Under the pieces are notes generated by a model. The model worked only from the letters and a program-made list of their open reading frames with translations, had not been told where the DNA came from and searched no databases. 64,000 nt of DNA from Williamsia deligens (lineage in GTDB: Bacteria > Actinomycetota > Actinomycetes > Mycobacteriales > Mycobacteriaceae): NCBI RefSeq assembly GCF_024171765.1, contig NZ_JAMTCI010000001.1:1892557-1956556 (forward strand), written 5' to 3'. The translations under genes were made by a program, and so were the position numbers. This document shows, in pieces, positions 1 to 8,511 of the stretch; positions within the stretch are counted from its first letter, which is position 1, and each line of letters starts with the position of its first letter.

Positions 1-844
1 CCTTGACGTGCTCGGCGAGCTTGGTGCCGGCGTCGGGCGCGGTCACGTCGATCGGGAACGCGGTGCCGTTGACCTTGTTGGCCGTGGCGGACAGTGCCTC
101 GCCGGCGGCCGGGATGTCGGCCACGATCACGTGGGCCCCGTCGCGGGCCAGCACCTCGGCGATGGTGGCGCCGATGCCGCGGGCGGCACCGGTCACGACG
201 GCGACCTTGCCCTCGAGCGGCTTGTCCCAGTTCGCGGGGGCGGTGGCGTCACCGGTCCCGACGCGGATCACCTGTGCGTCGACGAACGCGGACTTGGCCG
301 AGAGGACGAAGCGCACCGTCGACTCGAGCCCGGCCAGGCCGGTCGGGGCGTCCGGGGCGACGTAGACGAGCTGTGCCGTTGCGCCACGCTGGGCCTCCTT
401 GGCCAGCGAGCGCGTGAAGCCCTCCAGGGCGCGCTGCGCGACGTGCTCGCACGGGTCCTTCACCAGCTCCGGGGTGGTGCCGATGACGAGGAACCGGGCG
501 CTCGGCGCGACCGACCGCATGACCGGGTTGAAGAACTCGAACAGCTGCTCCAGTTCCGCCGGCTCGGTGATGCCGGTGGCGTCGAAGACGATGCCACCGA
601 GCTTGTCGGCGCCACGGCCGGTGGTGTTGTTGGCGATCAGCTCGTAGTCGGGCGTCGAGAGGATCTCGCGGAGGGGCTCGACGAGACGGCCCTTACCGCC
701 GAGCAGCACCGGACCGGGCAGCGGGGGCTCGGACGGCTTGTAGCGACGGAGGGTGGGCGGTACGGGCAGTCCGGCCTGCTTGGCGATGAACGAGCCGGGC
801 AGAGAGTGGACGAACTGCGAGTACAGACCTGCATTGGCTGACAC
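1..844 (-). CDS. fabG4: 3-oxoacyl-ACP/CoA reductase FabG4, C-terminus cut by window edge
   Basis: Short-chain dehydrogenase of the high-molecular-weight FabG type, reducing 3-oxoacyl thioesters with NAD(P)H. The frame opens with GTG at 844, preceded by AAAGGAG, and stays open to base 1 (281 codons). The first ~210 residues form the FabG4-specific N-terminal domain ([17 protein letters not shown]). The catalytic SDR domain follows, with cofactor motif VTGAARGIG and then VADIP. The Ser/Tyr/Lys catalytic residues lie beyond the window. It diverges from fadA2 across a 141-bp promoter, the arrangement I remember for Rv0242c-Rv0243 in M. tuberculosis. The product class is clear; the physiological substrate (beta-oxidation or synthesis) is inferred. 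Confidence 0.9.
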   Translation of the reverse strand, partial: MSANAGLYSQFVHSLPGSFIAKQAGLPVPPTLRRYKPSEPPLPGPVLLGGKGRLVEPLREILSTPDYELIANNTTGRGADKLGGIVFDATGITEPAELEQLFEFFNPVMRSVAPSARFLVIGTTPELVKDPCEHVAQRALEGFTRSLAKEAQRGATAQLVYVAPDAPTGLAGLESTVRFVLSAKSAFVDAQVIRVGTGDATAPANWDKPLEGKVAVVTGAARGIGATIAEVLARDGAHVIVADIPAAGEALSATANKVNGTAFPIDVTAPDAGTKLAEHVK

Positions 845-928
845 GGGAGGTGCTCCTTTACCGGATTGACCCGCACCGGAGGTTCGCGCATGGCACCGAG
901 TGCGAGGCGTACGAGGTTCGACAAGTAA

Positions 929-944
929 CTTACTCGTGAGTAAG
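929..944. promoter_or_regulatory. Palindromic operator between fabG4 and fadA2
   Basis: The core TTACTCGTGAGTAA (930-943) is an inverted repeat of TTACTC and GAGTAA around GT, extended one base each side by C/G. It lies between the divergent fabG4 and fadA2 starts. A near copy, TTACTCACGGGTAA, lies upstream of the fadE5-like gene at 53297-53310. The size and symmetry suit a TetR-family repressor. The regulator is not identifiable here. Confidence 0.65.
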
Positions 945-985
945 AATACTCCATACGGTCCGAACGACTCCTGGGGAGATCCGCA

Positions 986-2347
986 GTGGCAACCACATCC
1001 AACGCCCGTTCCACGACCACCGCGTCGAAGTCGCGCTCGTCGGCGTCGACGGCATCCGCGAAAGGATCGGCGAAGTCGCTGCGCCCGGTCGCGATCGTCG
1101 GTGGCAATCGAATCCCGTTCGCGCGCCAGGACAAGGCGTATGCGAAGGCCAGCAACCAGGACATGTTCACCGCCGCGCTCGACGGGCTGGTGAGCCGGTT
1201 CGGGCTGCAGGACGAGCGGCTCGGCCTCGTCGCCGGCGGTGCCGTCCTCAAGCACTCGCGGGACTTCAACCTGATCCGTGAGTCGGTCCTCGGCTCGGCG
1301 CTCTCGCCCTACACCCCGGCCATCGACATCCAGCACGCCTGTGGCACCGGCCTGTCGGCCGTGTCGCTCGTGGCCGACGGCATCGCCACCGGCAAGTTCG
1401 ACGCCGGCATCGGCGGCGGCGTCGACACCACCTCCGACGCCCCCATCGGTGTCTCCGAGCCGCTGCGTCGCGCGCTGCTCGAGGTGAACCGCGCCAAGTC
1501 GACCGCGGACCGCGTCAAGGGTGTCCTCGCCCTGCTGCCCAAGCTCGGCATCGACATCCCCAAGAACGGCGAGCCGCGCACCGGCATGTCGATGGGTGAG
1601 CACGCCGCCATCACCGCCAAGGAGTTCGGGATCGCCCGCGCTGACCAGGACGCCCTGGCCGCCGCGAGCCACCAGAACATGGCCAAGGCCTACGACGAGG
1701 GCTTCTTCGACGACCTCATCACCCCGTTCCTCGGTCTGACCCGCGACGAGAACCTGCGTCCGGACAGCTCGGTGGAGAAGCTGGCCAAGCTCAAGCCCGT
1801 CTTCGGTGTGGGTCTCGGCGACGCCACCATGACCGCCGGCAACTCGACACCGCTCACCGACGGTGCGTCGACCGTGCTGCTCGCGAGCGACGAGTGGGCC
1901 GCCGAGAAGAAGCTGCCGGTCCTCGCGCATCTCGTCGACGTCGAGACCGCCGCGGTCGACTACGTCAACGGGCCCGACGGCCTGCTGATGGCGCCGACCT
2001 ACGCGATCCCGCGTCTGCTGGAGCGCAACGGCCTGTCGCTGCAGGACTTCGACTTCTACGAGATCCACGAGGCGTTCGCGTCCGTCGTGCTGTGCACGCT
2101 GGCGGCGTTCGAGTCCGAGGACTACTGCAAGGGCCGCCTCGGCCTCGACTCCGCGCTGGGGTCGATCGACCGCAGCAAGCTGAACGTGAAGGGGTCGTCA
2201 CTCGCGGCGGGCCACCCGTTCGCCGCCACCGGTGGTCGGATCGTCGCGCAGACCGCGAAGCTCCTCCACGAGAACGGCGGCGGCCGCGCACTGGTCTCGA
2301 TCTGCGCGGCCGGTGGCCAGGGCGTCACCGCGATCATCGAGGCGTGA
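986..2347 (+). CDS. fadA2: Thiolase, acetyl-CoA acetyltransferase family (FadA2-like)
   Basis: 453-aa thiolase that cleaves 3-ketoacyl-CoA (beta-oxidation) or condenses acetyl-CoA units. The nucleophilic Cys is in [11 protein letters not shown], the active-site His in [10 protein letters not shown] and the second Cys in SICAAGGQG, so all catalytic residues are present. The GTG start at 986 has GGGGAG about 8 nt upstream. The first ~35 residues are a Ser/Thr/Ala/Lys-rich tail and the fold begins at [13 protein letters not shown]. Divergent pairing with fabG4 and a shared operator with the fadE5-like gene suggest the three enzymes act on the same acyl chain. A strong hairpin follows the gene. 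Confidence 0.92.
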   Translation: MATTSNARSTTTASKSRSSASTASAKGSAKSLRPVAIVGGNRIPFARQDKAYAKASNQDMFTAALDGLVSRFGLQDERLGLVAGGAVLKHSRDFNLIRESVLGSALSPYTPAIDIQHACGTGLSAVSLVADGIATGKFDAGIGGGVDTTSDAPIGVSEPLRRALLEVNRAKSTADRVKGVLALLPKLGIDIPKNGEPRTGMSMGEHAAITAKEFGIARADQDALAAASHQNMAKAYDEGFFDDLITPFLGLTRDENLRPDSSVEKLAKLKPVFGVGLGDATMTAGNSTPLTDGASTVLLASDEWAAEKKLPVLAHLVDVETAAVDYVNGPDGLLMAPTYAIPRLLERNGLSLQDFDFYEIHEAFASVVLCTLAAFESEDYCKGRLGLDSALGSIDRSKLNVKGSSLAAGHPFAATGGRIVAQTAKLLHENGGGRALVSICAAGGQGVTAIIEA

Positions 2348-2442
2348 CCCCTCGGGGGCGCATCGGTGCAGGTGGAGGACTCGCGAAATTGTTTGTCCAC
2401 TGCATGTAACGCCTGACGCGCCCCCGGCGATATCCCGTATGG

Positions 2443-2487
2443 CTCCGGCCGAACTGCCAGACCCCCGACCCGGCAGTTCGGCCGGAG
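2443..2487 (+). terminator. Hairpin terminator after fadA2
   Basis: A perfect 16-bp stem (2443-2458 pairing with 2472-2487) with a 13-nt loop lies about 95 bp after the fadA2 stop and before the iron-box promoter of the next operon. There is no strong T-tract, as is usual at this GC content. Confidence 0.7.
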
Positions 2488-2523
2488 TCACTTCTCGTGG
2501 CCCGCCCACCTCTCCGGCTTCGG

Positions 2524-2542
2524 TTTGGTTAGGGTAGCCTTC
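2524..2542 (+). promoter_or_regulatory. IdeR/DmdR-type iron box for the ferri-siderophore uptake operon
   Basis: The 19-mer matches the consensus TTAGGTTAGGCTAACCTAA at 14 of 19 positions by hand alignment, with core GGTTAGGGTAGCCT. It ends 6 nt before the ATG at 2549, so the repressor would cover the transcription start, and the mRNA is probably leaderless or nearly so. Confidence 0.75.
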
Positions 2543-2548
2543 GTTCAC

Positions 2549-3427
2549 ATGGGAACCGTGTTCGGCGCCGTGGTCGCCGTGACCGATCTGTCCCCGCGTC
2601 TGCGCCGCATCGTCTTCGACGTCCCGAAGATCGACGAACTGCACCTGCCTGATCGTGGAGACGACGCCGTCGGCATCTACTTCCCGGACGAGCCGCACAC
2701 CGCTCCGCGCGCGATGGACCAGCGCGACGGTGTCTGGGCCTACCACGACCCCGACACGATGCCCGTCGGCCGCAACTACACCGTGCGGATGCGGGGCCCG
2801 GGCCCCCGACAGATCACCGTCGACTTCGTCCTGCACGACCACGGCCCCGCGACCATCTGGGCCCGCGACGTCCGCATCGGCGACCAGGTCGTGCTGGCAC
2901 ACGCCCGCAGTTGGTATCGGCCGGACCCCGGGACCGAGTGGCACCTGCTCGTGGCGGACCTCGCCGGACTCCCCGCCCTCGCCCGCATCGTCGAGGAACT
3001 GCCCGTGGGTGCCCGGGCGACGGCCATCGTCGAGGTCCTGCACCCCGGGGATCTCGACTGCCTCCCCGCCCGCGACGACGTCGTCGTCGTCCCGGTCGTC
3101 GGATCGGGGAACGGGCGCTGTGCGAGCGAACTGCCCCGGCGGGTCCGCGCGTTCCACCATCCCGACGGCAGGGGCTACTGCTGGTACGCGGGCGAGTGCG
3201 GCGCGACGCGGGAGGTCCGCAAGCACCTCCGCGCCGACCACGGGTTCACCGCGGCGCAGTTCGACATCGTCGGTTATTGGCGCGTCGACTCCGAGAGCTG
3301 GGACCGGCGGTTCGCCGAGATCGGCGAGGAACTCGTCGCCGTCTACACCCAGGCGTTGGCCGACGGGAAGGGCGACAAGATCGCCTCGGAGGAGTTCGAC
3401 CTCGCGCTCGAGCGCGCCGGACTGTAG
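2549..3427 (+). CDS. Siderophore-interacting protein (FAD-dependent ferri-siderophore reductase)
   Basis: 292-aa protein of the SIP/ViuB family, flavoproteins that release iron from ferric siderophores by reduction in the cytosol. The N-terminal FAD-binding barrel includes GRNYTVRMRGPG (R-x-Y-T pattern) and the FVLHDHGPATIWA segment. The C-terminal SIP domain contains WYAGECGATREVRKHLR and VVGYWR-type motifs (IVGYWRVDSESWD). I chose the ATG at 2549 rather than the upstream TTG, which lies inside the iron box. It is first in an operon with two permeases and an ATPase, so it probably reduces the siderophore imported by them. The exact siderophore (exochelin-like) is inferred from the neighbourhood. 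Confidence 0.88.
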   Translation: MGTVFGAVVAVTDLSPRLRRIVFDVPKIDELHLPDRGDDAVGIYFPDEPHTAPRAMDQRDGVWAYHDPDTMPVGRNYTVRMRGPGPRQITVDFVLHDHGPATIWARDVRIGDQVVLAHARSWYRPDPGTEWHLLVADLAGLPALARIVEELPVGARATAIVEVLHPGDLDCLPARDDVVVVPVVGSGNGRCASELPRRVRAFHHPDGRGYCWYAGECGATREVRKHLRADHGFTAAQFDIVGYWRVDSESWDRRFAEIGEELVAVYTQALADGKGDKIASEEFDLALERAGL

Positions 3428-3435
3428 CCCCCGCC

Positions 3436-4503
3436 GTGACCCTGTCCGCACCGCCGCCGGAGGTGGCCGACGCCGAGGCGCCGTGGCGCCCGACCGACGC
3501 CACGACCCGCGCTCGCCGTCGACGCGCACTCGGTGCCGTCGTGCTGGCGGTGGCCCTCGTCGCGGTGACGGTAGCCAGTCTCGCCGTCGGCACGCAGAGC
3601 GTGGGAGTGACGACGGTGTGGCGTGCCCTGGTCGACCACACCGGCACCGGCGATCAGTGGATCGTCACCGACCTGCGGGTCCCGCGGACCCTGCTGGGCC
3701 TCGTCGTCGGTGTCGCGCTGGGACTGTGCGGCGCGGTGATCCAGGGGCTCACCCGGAACCCGTTGGCGGACACACAGATCCTGGGCGTGAACTCCGGTGC
3801 CGGTCTGTTCGTGGTGTCGGCCGTGGCGTTCGGAGGTGTCCGATCGGTGACGGGCTACATCTGGTTCGCGTTCGCCGGCGCACTGGTCGCGATGGTGGTG
3901 GTGCACTTCGTCGGGATGTCGGGACGCTCGGCGGCCACGCCGGTGCGACTGCTCCTCGCCGGGGTCGCCATCGGTGCTGTTCTCGACGGCGTCGGCTACG
4001 TGGTCCGGCTGCGCAACCCGCGGGCCTTCGACTCGATGCGGTTCTGGGACGCGGGCGCGCTGGACGGACGCGACCTCGAGGTGGTCGCGACCATCACCCC
4101 GTTCGTGATCGTCGGCGCCGCACTGTGTGTCTGGGTCGGGCGGTCGTTGAACGCCGTCGCCCTCGGCGACGACCTCGCCGCCGCGATGGGACAGGACGTC
4201 GGGCGGACGCGGCTCGTCGGGCTTGTCGCCGTCACCCTGCTGGCCGGGTCGGCTGTCGCGGCGGCCGGGCCCATCGGCTTCGTCGGTCTGATGGTCCCGC
4301 ACGCGGTCCGGTGGTTCACCGGTCCGGACTGGCGGTGGATCTGCGGGTACAGCGCGCTGGCGGCGCCCGTGTTGCTGCTCGCCGCCGACGTGGTCGGTCG
4401 CGTCGTGATCGCCCCGGCCGAACTGCCCGCCGGCATCGTCACGGCCTTCCTCGGTGCGCCGGTGCTCATCTGGCTGATCCGTCGCGTCGGGACGGCGCGG
4501 TGA
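3436..4503 (+). CDS. FecCD-family ferri-siderophore ABC permease, subunit 1
   Basis: 355-aa integral membrane permease of the BtuC/FecCD family. The GTG start at 3436 is 8 nt after the previous stop. Family marks are LRVPRTLLGLVVGVALGLCG, the coupling segment GLTRNPLADTQILG and AAAGPIGFVGLMVPH near the C-terminus. Hydrophobicity is consistent with 9-10 membrane segments. Its TGA overlaps the ATG of the next permease, so the two subunits are translationally coupled and probably form a heterodimer. It resembles the fxu ferri-exochelin permeases, but that assignment rests on gene context. Confidence 0.9.
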   Translation: MTLSAPPPEVADAEAPWRPTDATTRARRRRALGAVVLAVALVAVTVASLAVGTQSVGVTTVWRALVDHTGTGDQWIVTDLRVPRTLLGLVVGVALGLCGAVIQGLTRNPLADTQILGVNSGAGLFVVSAVAFGGVRSVTGYIWFAFAGALVAMVVVHFVGMSGRSAATPVRLLLAGVAIGAVLDGVGYVVRLRNPRAFDSMRFWDAGALDGRDLEVVATITPFVIVGAALCVWVGRSLNAVALGDDLAAAMGQDVGRTRLVGLVAVTLLAGSAVAAAGPIGFVGLMVPHAVRWFTGPDWRWICGYSALAAPVLLLAADVVGRVVIAPAELPAGIVTAFLGAPVLIWLIRRVGTAR

Positions 4504-5600
4504 TGACCGTCCTCGACCGCGCACGCTCGCTGGGGTCGTCACCGGCGGAGCGCCCGGTGGACGGTCCCCGCACGCTCGTCGTGCGACACGGCACGTGGCT
4601 GTCGATGCGGGTGCGGTCGCGCACGGTCGTCGTGGTCGCCGTCCTCGGTGTGCTCGCCGTCGTGTCGGCGGTGTTCGCCCTCGGTGTGGGGGAGTACCGC
4701 GTCGACCCCGCGACGGTCGTGTCCGTACTGACCGGGCAGAACACGGGATTCGACTCCGTCGTGGTCCTCGAGTGGCGGATGCCGCGGATCCTGCTCGCAC
4801 TGGTCATCGGTGCGGTGCTGGGGATCTCGGGTGCGATCTTCCAGGCGTTGACGCGGAATCCGTTGGGCAGCCCCGACATCATCGGGTTCGGGATCGGCGC
4901 CTACACCGGTGCCCTGATCGCCCTCGCCGCGTTCGGCGGCGGGTACTACCTCATGGCCGGTGGTGCGATCGTGGGTGGCCTCGTCGCGGCCGTCGCCGTG
5001 TACGCCCTCGCGTACCGGTCGGGCGTGGCCGGGTTCCGGCTCATCGTCGTCGGCATCGCGGTGAGCGCGGTGCTCAACTCGATCAACCAGTGGATCGTCA
5101 TCAAGATCGACCTGAAGCAGGCCATCACCGCGTCGGTCTGGTCGCAGGGGACCCTCTCGGGTGTCGAGTGGGCGCAGCTCGTCCCGGTCGCCGTGTGCAG
5201 CGCGGTCGCGATCGCGGCGGTGTGCGCCCTCGGCCGGCAGCTCGGGGTCCTGCAGATGGGCGACGACGCCGCCGGCGCGCTCGGTGTCCGGGTGGAGCGG
5301 GTGCGGCTGGCCTATCTGGTGGTCGGCGTCGTGCTCGTCGCGGTGGCGACCGCCGCCGCGGGTCCCATCTCGTTCGTCGCCCTGGCCGCACCGCAACTGG
5401 CACGGCGACTGTCGGGGGCGGCAGGGGTGGGCCTGGTCGGGTCGGCGGCGATGGGTGCGGTCCTGCTCCTGGTGAGCGACCTCGTCGCGCAGACGGTCTT
5501 CGCGCCGACGCAACTGCCCGTCGGTGCCGTGACGGTCTGCGTCGGGGGCGTCTATCTGGTGTATCTCCTGGTCACCCAGGTGCGGAAGGGGCGAGGATGA
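4503..5600 (+). CDS. FecCD-family ferri-siderophore ABC permease, subunit 2
   Basis: 365-aa paralogue of the preceding permease. It has a ~45-residue cytoplasmic N-terminus and then the FecCD fold: LEWRMPRILLALVIGAVLG, QALTRNPLGSPDIIGF and AAAGPISFVALAAPQLARRL. The ATG at 4503 overlaps the upstream stop (ATGA) and its own TGA overlaps the ATPase ATG. It should form the membrane channel with subunit 1. Confidence 0.9.
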   Translation: MTVLDRARSLGSSPAERPVDGPRTLVVRHGTWLSMRVRSRTVVVVAVLGVLAVVSAVFALGVGEYRVDPATVVSVLTGQNTGFDSVVVLEWRMPRILLALVIGAVLGISGAIFQALTRNPLGSPDIIGFGIGAYTGALIALAAFGGGYYLMAGGAIVGGLVAAVAVYALAYRSGVAGFRLIVVGIAVSAVLNSINQWIVIKIDLKQAITASVWSQGTLSGVEWAQLVPVAVCSAVAIAAVCALGRQLGVLQMGDDAAGALGVRVERVRLAYLVVGVVLVAVATAAAGPISFVALAAPQLARRLSGAAGVGLVGSAAMGAVLLLVSDLVAQTVFAPTQLPVGAVTVCVGGVYLVYLLVTQVRKGRG

Positions 5601-6391
5601 CCGACGGGACGCTTGAGCTCGGGGCGCGCGATCTGCGTCTCGGCTACGGGGGACGGGTGATCGTCGACGGCCTGTCCGTGGACATCGCGCCCGGCGCGGT
5701 CACCGCCGTCGTGGGACCGAACGCCTGCGGCAAGTCGACTCTGCTGCGCGGACTGTCGCGGCTGCTGTCGCCGACGCACGGCCAGGTCGTCCTCGACGGC
5801 CGTGACATCTCGGCGATGAGGACCAAGGACGTCGCGCGCAGGCTGGGACTGCTGCCGCAGACGTCCATCGCCCCCGAGGGGATCACCGTCGCGGACCTGG
5901 TCGCGCGCGGGCGCTTCCCGCACCAGCGGGTGCTCCGGCAGTTCTCCCGCGACGACGAGCGTGCGGTCACCGACGCCATGGCCGCGACCGGCGTCGACGC
6001 CCTGGCGGGACGGCCGGTCGACGAGCTGTCGGGCGGTCAGCGACAACGGGTCTGGGTCGCGATGGTGCTGGCCCAGCAGACGCCCGTGATCCTCCTGGAC
6101 GAACCGACCACGTTCCTCGACATCGCCCACCAGATCGAGCTCCTCGACCTCTTCACGCGGCTGAACCGGACGCAGGGGTCGACGATCGTGGCCGTCCTGC
6201 ACGACCTGAACCACGCGTGCCGGTTCGCCGACGTCGTCATCGCGATGCGGGACGGCGCGATCGTCGCGCAGGGCGCCCCCGCCGAGGTGATCACCGCAGA
6301 ACTCGTCGAGGACGTGTACGGGTTGCCGTGCCGCATCATCGACGATCCCGAGAGCCACACCCCGCTGGTGATCCCCCGCGTCTCCCGCTGA
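5597..6391 (+). CDS. ATPase subunit of ferri-siderophore ABC importer (FecE/FepC type)
   Basis: 264-aa cytosolic ATPase. Walker A GPNACGKST is at residues 40-48, the signature LSGGQ at 144-148, Walker B ends in ILLDEPTTFLDIAHQ (typical of FepC/FecE ATPases), and the H-loop is in AVLHDLNHA. Every nucleotide-binding element is intact. It overlaps the permease stop by 4 nt and closes the uptake operon. No substrate-binding protein is in this operon; the likely partner is the lipoprotein gene at 39650-40666. Confidence 0.92.
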   Translation: MTDGTLELGARDLRLGYGGRVIVDGLSVDIAPGAVTAVVGPNACGKSTLLRGLSRLLSPTHGQVVLDGRDISAMRTKDVARRLGLLPQTSIAPEGITVADLVARGRFPHQRVLRQFSRDDERAVTDAMAATGVDALAGRPVDELSGGQRQRVWVAMVLAQQTPVILLDEPTTFLDIAHQIELLDLFTRLNRTQGSTIVAVLHDLNHACRFADVVIAMRDGAIVAQGAPAEVITAELVEDVYGLPCRIIDDPESHTPLVIPRVSR

Positions 6392-6419
6392 TGTCGTGGG
6401 CGCGCAGTACGGTGCGCCG

Positions 6420-6782
6420 ATGGATTCCGAGATCGTGCGCGGGTGGCTCGTCGCCGAGCGCGACGAGGCGACACGACTCATCACGTCGATGCGCGCGCGG
6501 CTGACCGCGGTGGTCGACGCCGCGGTCGACGAACACGCCGACGACGAACACGACCCGGAGGGGTCGACCCTCGCGTTCGAGCGGGGGCAGCTCGTCTCCC
6601 AGATCGAGCGGTCGTCGGAGCGCATCGGTGAGGTCGACGCGGCCCTCGCCCGTCTCGACGACGGGACCTACGGACGGTGCCTGAGCTGTGGGGGCGAGAT
6701 CTCGGAGGTGAGGCTCGAGGCGCTCCCGGCGACCGCGGTCTGCATCACCTGCGCCGGCCGACGCCACCGAGCGCGATGGTGA
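6420..6782 (+). CDS. TraR/DksA-type C4 zinc-finger protein
   Basis: 120-aa protein with a predicted helical N-terminal half and a C-terminal zinc finger (CLSCGG...CITC, spacing C-x2-C-x17-C-x2-C). DksA/TraR proteins act on the RNA polymerase secondary channel, but short actinobacterial members are mostly uncharacterised. I chose the ATG at 6420; an in-frame GTG at 6396 would add 8 residues. No clear ribosome-binding site is seen. It begins 28 nt after the siderophore ATPase stop with no iron box, so the link to iron is unproven. Confidence 0.75.
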   Translation: MDSEIVRGWLVAERDEATRLITSMRARLTAVVDAAVDEHADDEHDPEGSTLAFERGQLVSQIERSSERIGEVDAALARLDDGTYGRCLSCGGEISEVRLEALPATAVCITCAGRRHRARW

Positions 6783-6802
6783 CGTGGCACGTCCCCCGCT
6801 GA

Positions 6803-6830
6803 TGTCACACTTCCGGTGACGTGTCTCGTC
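6803..6830 (+). promoter_or_regulatory. ECF41-type promoter upstream of the NmrA-like reductase and sigma factor
   Basis: TGTCACA at 6803-6809, exactly 17 nt, then CGTC at 6827-6830. This matches the ECF41-family promoter I remember from the literature (TGTCACA in the -35 region, CGTC in the -10). The gene pair it would drive encodes an ECF41-type sigma factor, which supports autoregulation. Confidence 0.7.
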
Positions 6831-6888
6831 CTCCCTGTGTAGGTGAGAACACCGCGTAGGTGGACGAGACGACGAGATGAGGATCGAC

Positions 6889-7629
6889 ATGCGGATCGCA
6901 GTCGCCGGTGGGACCGGGCTGATCGGACGGATGGTGTGCGACGAGGTCGCCGCGGCAAGGGACGAGGCGGTGGTGCTCGCGCGGTCCGTCGGGGTCGACG
7001 TCGTGACCGGGGACGGCCTCGACGCGGCGTTGGCCGGGGTCGGCGCGGTGATCGACGTGACCAACGTGACGACGCTCAAGCGGTCGGAGTCCCTCGCGTT
7101 CTTCGAGACGGCGACGACGAATCTGCTCGCCGCCGAGCAGCGTGCCGGTGTGGCACACCATGTCCTGCTGTCGATCGTCGGCGTCGACCGCGTGGACTGG
7201 GGCTACTACGCCGGCAAGGTGCGCCAGGAGGAGCTGTGCGCCGCGTCGGACGTGCCGACGACCGTTCTGCGCGCGACGCAGTTCCACGAGTTCGCCGACC
7301 AGATGCTCGCGCGCGGAGGGCCTGTCGCGCTCGTGCCCCGGATGCGGAGTCAGCCCGTGGCGGCACGGGAGGTCGCCGCGGAACTGGTGCGACTGGCCCA
7401 CGGGGAGGCCCGGGGTCTCGTCCCCGAGATGGCCGGCCCCGACGTCCTCGAGATGCCGGACATGGTCCGTCGTCTCCTGCGCGCCCGTGGCCGCCGCACC
7501 CCCGTCATCGGCCTGCGTCTTCCCGGCGCCGCCGGCAGCGGCATGGCCAACGGCGGTCTGCTCCCGCAGGAAGACGGGCCGCGGGGTCGGGAGACGTTCG
7601 CGCAGTGGCTGACCGCCGCGGCACGGTGA
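6889..7629 (+). CDS. NmrA-like NAD(P)-binding oxidoreductase
   Basis: About 246-aa atypical short-chain dehydrogenase. The N-terminal Rossmann motif is AVAGGTGLIG, followed by VTNVTT and a YYAGKVRQEE segment that can supply the Tyr/Lys pair. NmrA-like proteins bind NAD(P)H and act as reductases or redox sensors; the substrate is unknown. I prefer the ATG at 6889 because of an AGG motif upstream and the family N-terminus; an ATG at 6877 is also possible. It overlaps the sigma-factor start by 4 nt, and ECF41 sigma genes typically sit next to small oxidoreductases, so it is the likely regulatory partner or target. Confidence 0.82.
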   Translation: MRIAVAGGTGLIGRMVCDEVAAARDEAVVLARSVGVDVVTGDGLDAALAGVGAVIDVTNVTTLKRSESLAFFETATTNLLAAEQRAGVAHHVLLSIVGVDRVDWGYYAGKVRQEELCAASDVPTTVLRATQFHEFADQMLARGGPVALVPRMRSQPVAAREVAAELVRLAHGEARGLVPEMAGPDVLEMPDMVRRLLRARGRRTPVIGLRLPGAAGSGMANGGLLPQEDGPRGRETFAQWLTAAAR

Positions 7630-8504
7630 CCGACCGTCAGCAGGAACTCGCGTCGGTCTACGACGCCGTCCGGCCGCGCCTGATCCGGATCGCCTACGCG
7701 ATCCTCGGCAGCCACGCCGAGGCGGAGGACGTCGTGGCGGACTGCTGGATCCGACTGGTCGCCGCCGACGACCGCGACCCCGTCGCCGACGTCGAGGCAT
7801 GGTCGACCGTCGTGGTGTCCCGAGCGGCGTTGGACGCGTTGCGTTCTGCCCGCAGTCGCCGGGAACAGTACGTCGGCCCGTGGTTGCCGGAGCCGGTGGT
7901 CGGCCCCGCCGCAGAGGCCGACCCGGCGGACCGGGTGACCCTCGACGACCAGGTGAGCTACGCGCTGCTCGTCGTGCTCGAGACGCTCACCCCGGCCGAG
8001 CGGACCGTGTGGGTGCTGCACGACCTGTTCGGGATGCCGTTCACCGAGATCGCCGAGACGGTCGGGCGGACACCTGCCGCCGTGCGGCAACTCGCGTCGC
8101 GTGCCCGCGCGCATGTCGCGGCGGGCGCGCCCCGTGTCACGGTCACCCCCGCCCAGCACGACTCCGCGGTCCGCGGGTTCCTCGCCGCGGCGCTCGACGG
8201 GGACATGCAGGCATGTCTCGCAGCGCTCGACCCGGACGTGGTGCTGACCAGCGACGGTGGCGGCAAGGTCAGTGCCGCCCGCCGGCCGGTCGTCGGTGCG
8301 GACAAGGTCGTGCGGTTCCTGTTCGGGATCCTCGCGACGCGGGTCGCCGCGGCGGAACTGACACCGATCTCGGTGAACGGGCGGCTCGCTGTCGCCGCGG
8401 TGCGCGACGGCCGGGTCGACAGCGTGATCGCGCTGACGCTCGACGGCGAGCGCATCACCCGCGTCGACATCGTCCGGACGCCCGACAAACTGCCCGCGCC
8501 GTGA
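7626..8504 (+). CDS. ECF41-type sigma factor with SnoaL-like C-terminal domain
   Basis: 292-aa extracytoplasmic-function sigma factor. Region sigma2 is in the first ~75 residues (AYAILGSHAEAEDVVADCW), and sigma4 follows (LTPAERTVWVLHDLFGMPF...RQLASRARAHV). A ~110-residue SnoaL/NTF2-like extension follows. Two ECF41 hallmarks are visible: GPWLPEP in the interdomain linker and DGGGK in the C-terminal domain. In this family the extension controls activity without a classical anti-sigma factor. The GTG start overlaps the NmrA-like stop, so the genes are co-translated from the promoter at 6803-6830. The inducing signal is unknown. Confidence 0.9.
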   Translation: MTDRQQELASVYDAVRPRLIRIAYAILGSHAEAEDVVADCWIRLVAADDRDPVADVEAWSTVVVSRAALDALRSARSRREQYVGPWLPEPVVGPAAEADPADRVTLDDQVSYALLVVLETLTPAERTVWVLHDLFGMPFTEIAETVGRTPAAVRQLASRARAHVAAGAPRVTVTPAQHDSAVRGFLAAALDGDMQACLAALDPDVVLTSDGGGKVSAARRPVVGADKVVRFLFGILATRVAAAELTPISVNGRLAVAAVRDGRVDSVIALTLDGERITRVDIVRTPDKLPAP

Positions 8505-8511
8505 CCCTCGG

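Noticed and set aside
845-985. Siderophore iron box in the fabG4-fadA2 promoter
   Set aside because: The palindrome there is TTACTC/GAGTAA, unrelated to the iron box, and recurs at the fadE5-like gene.
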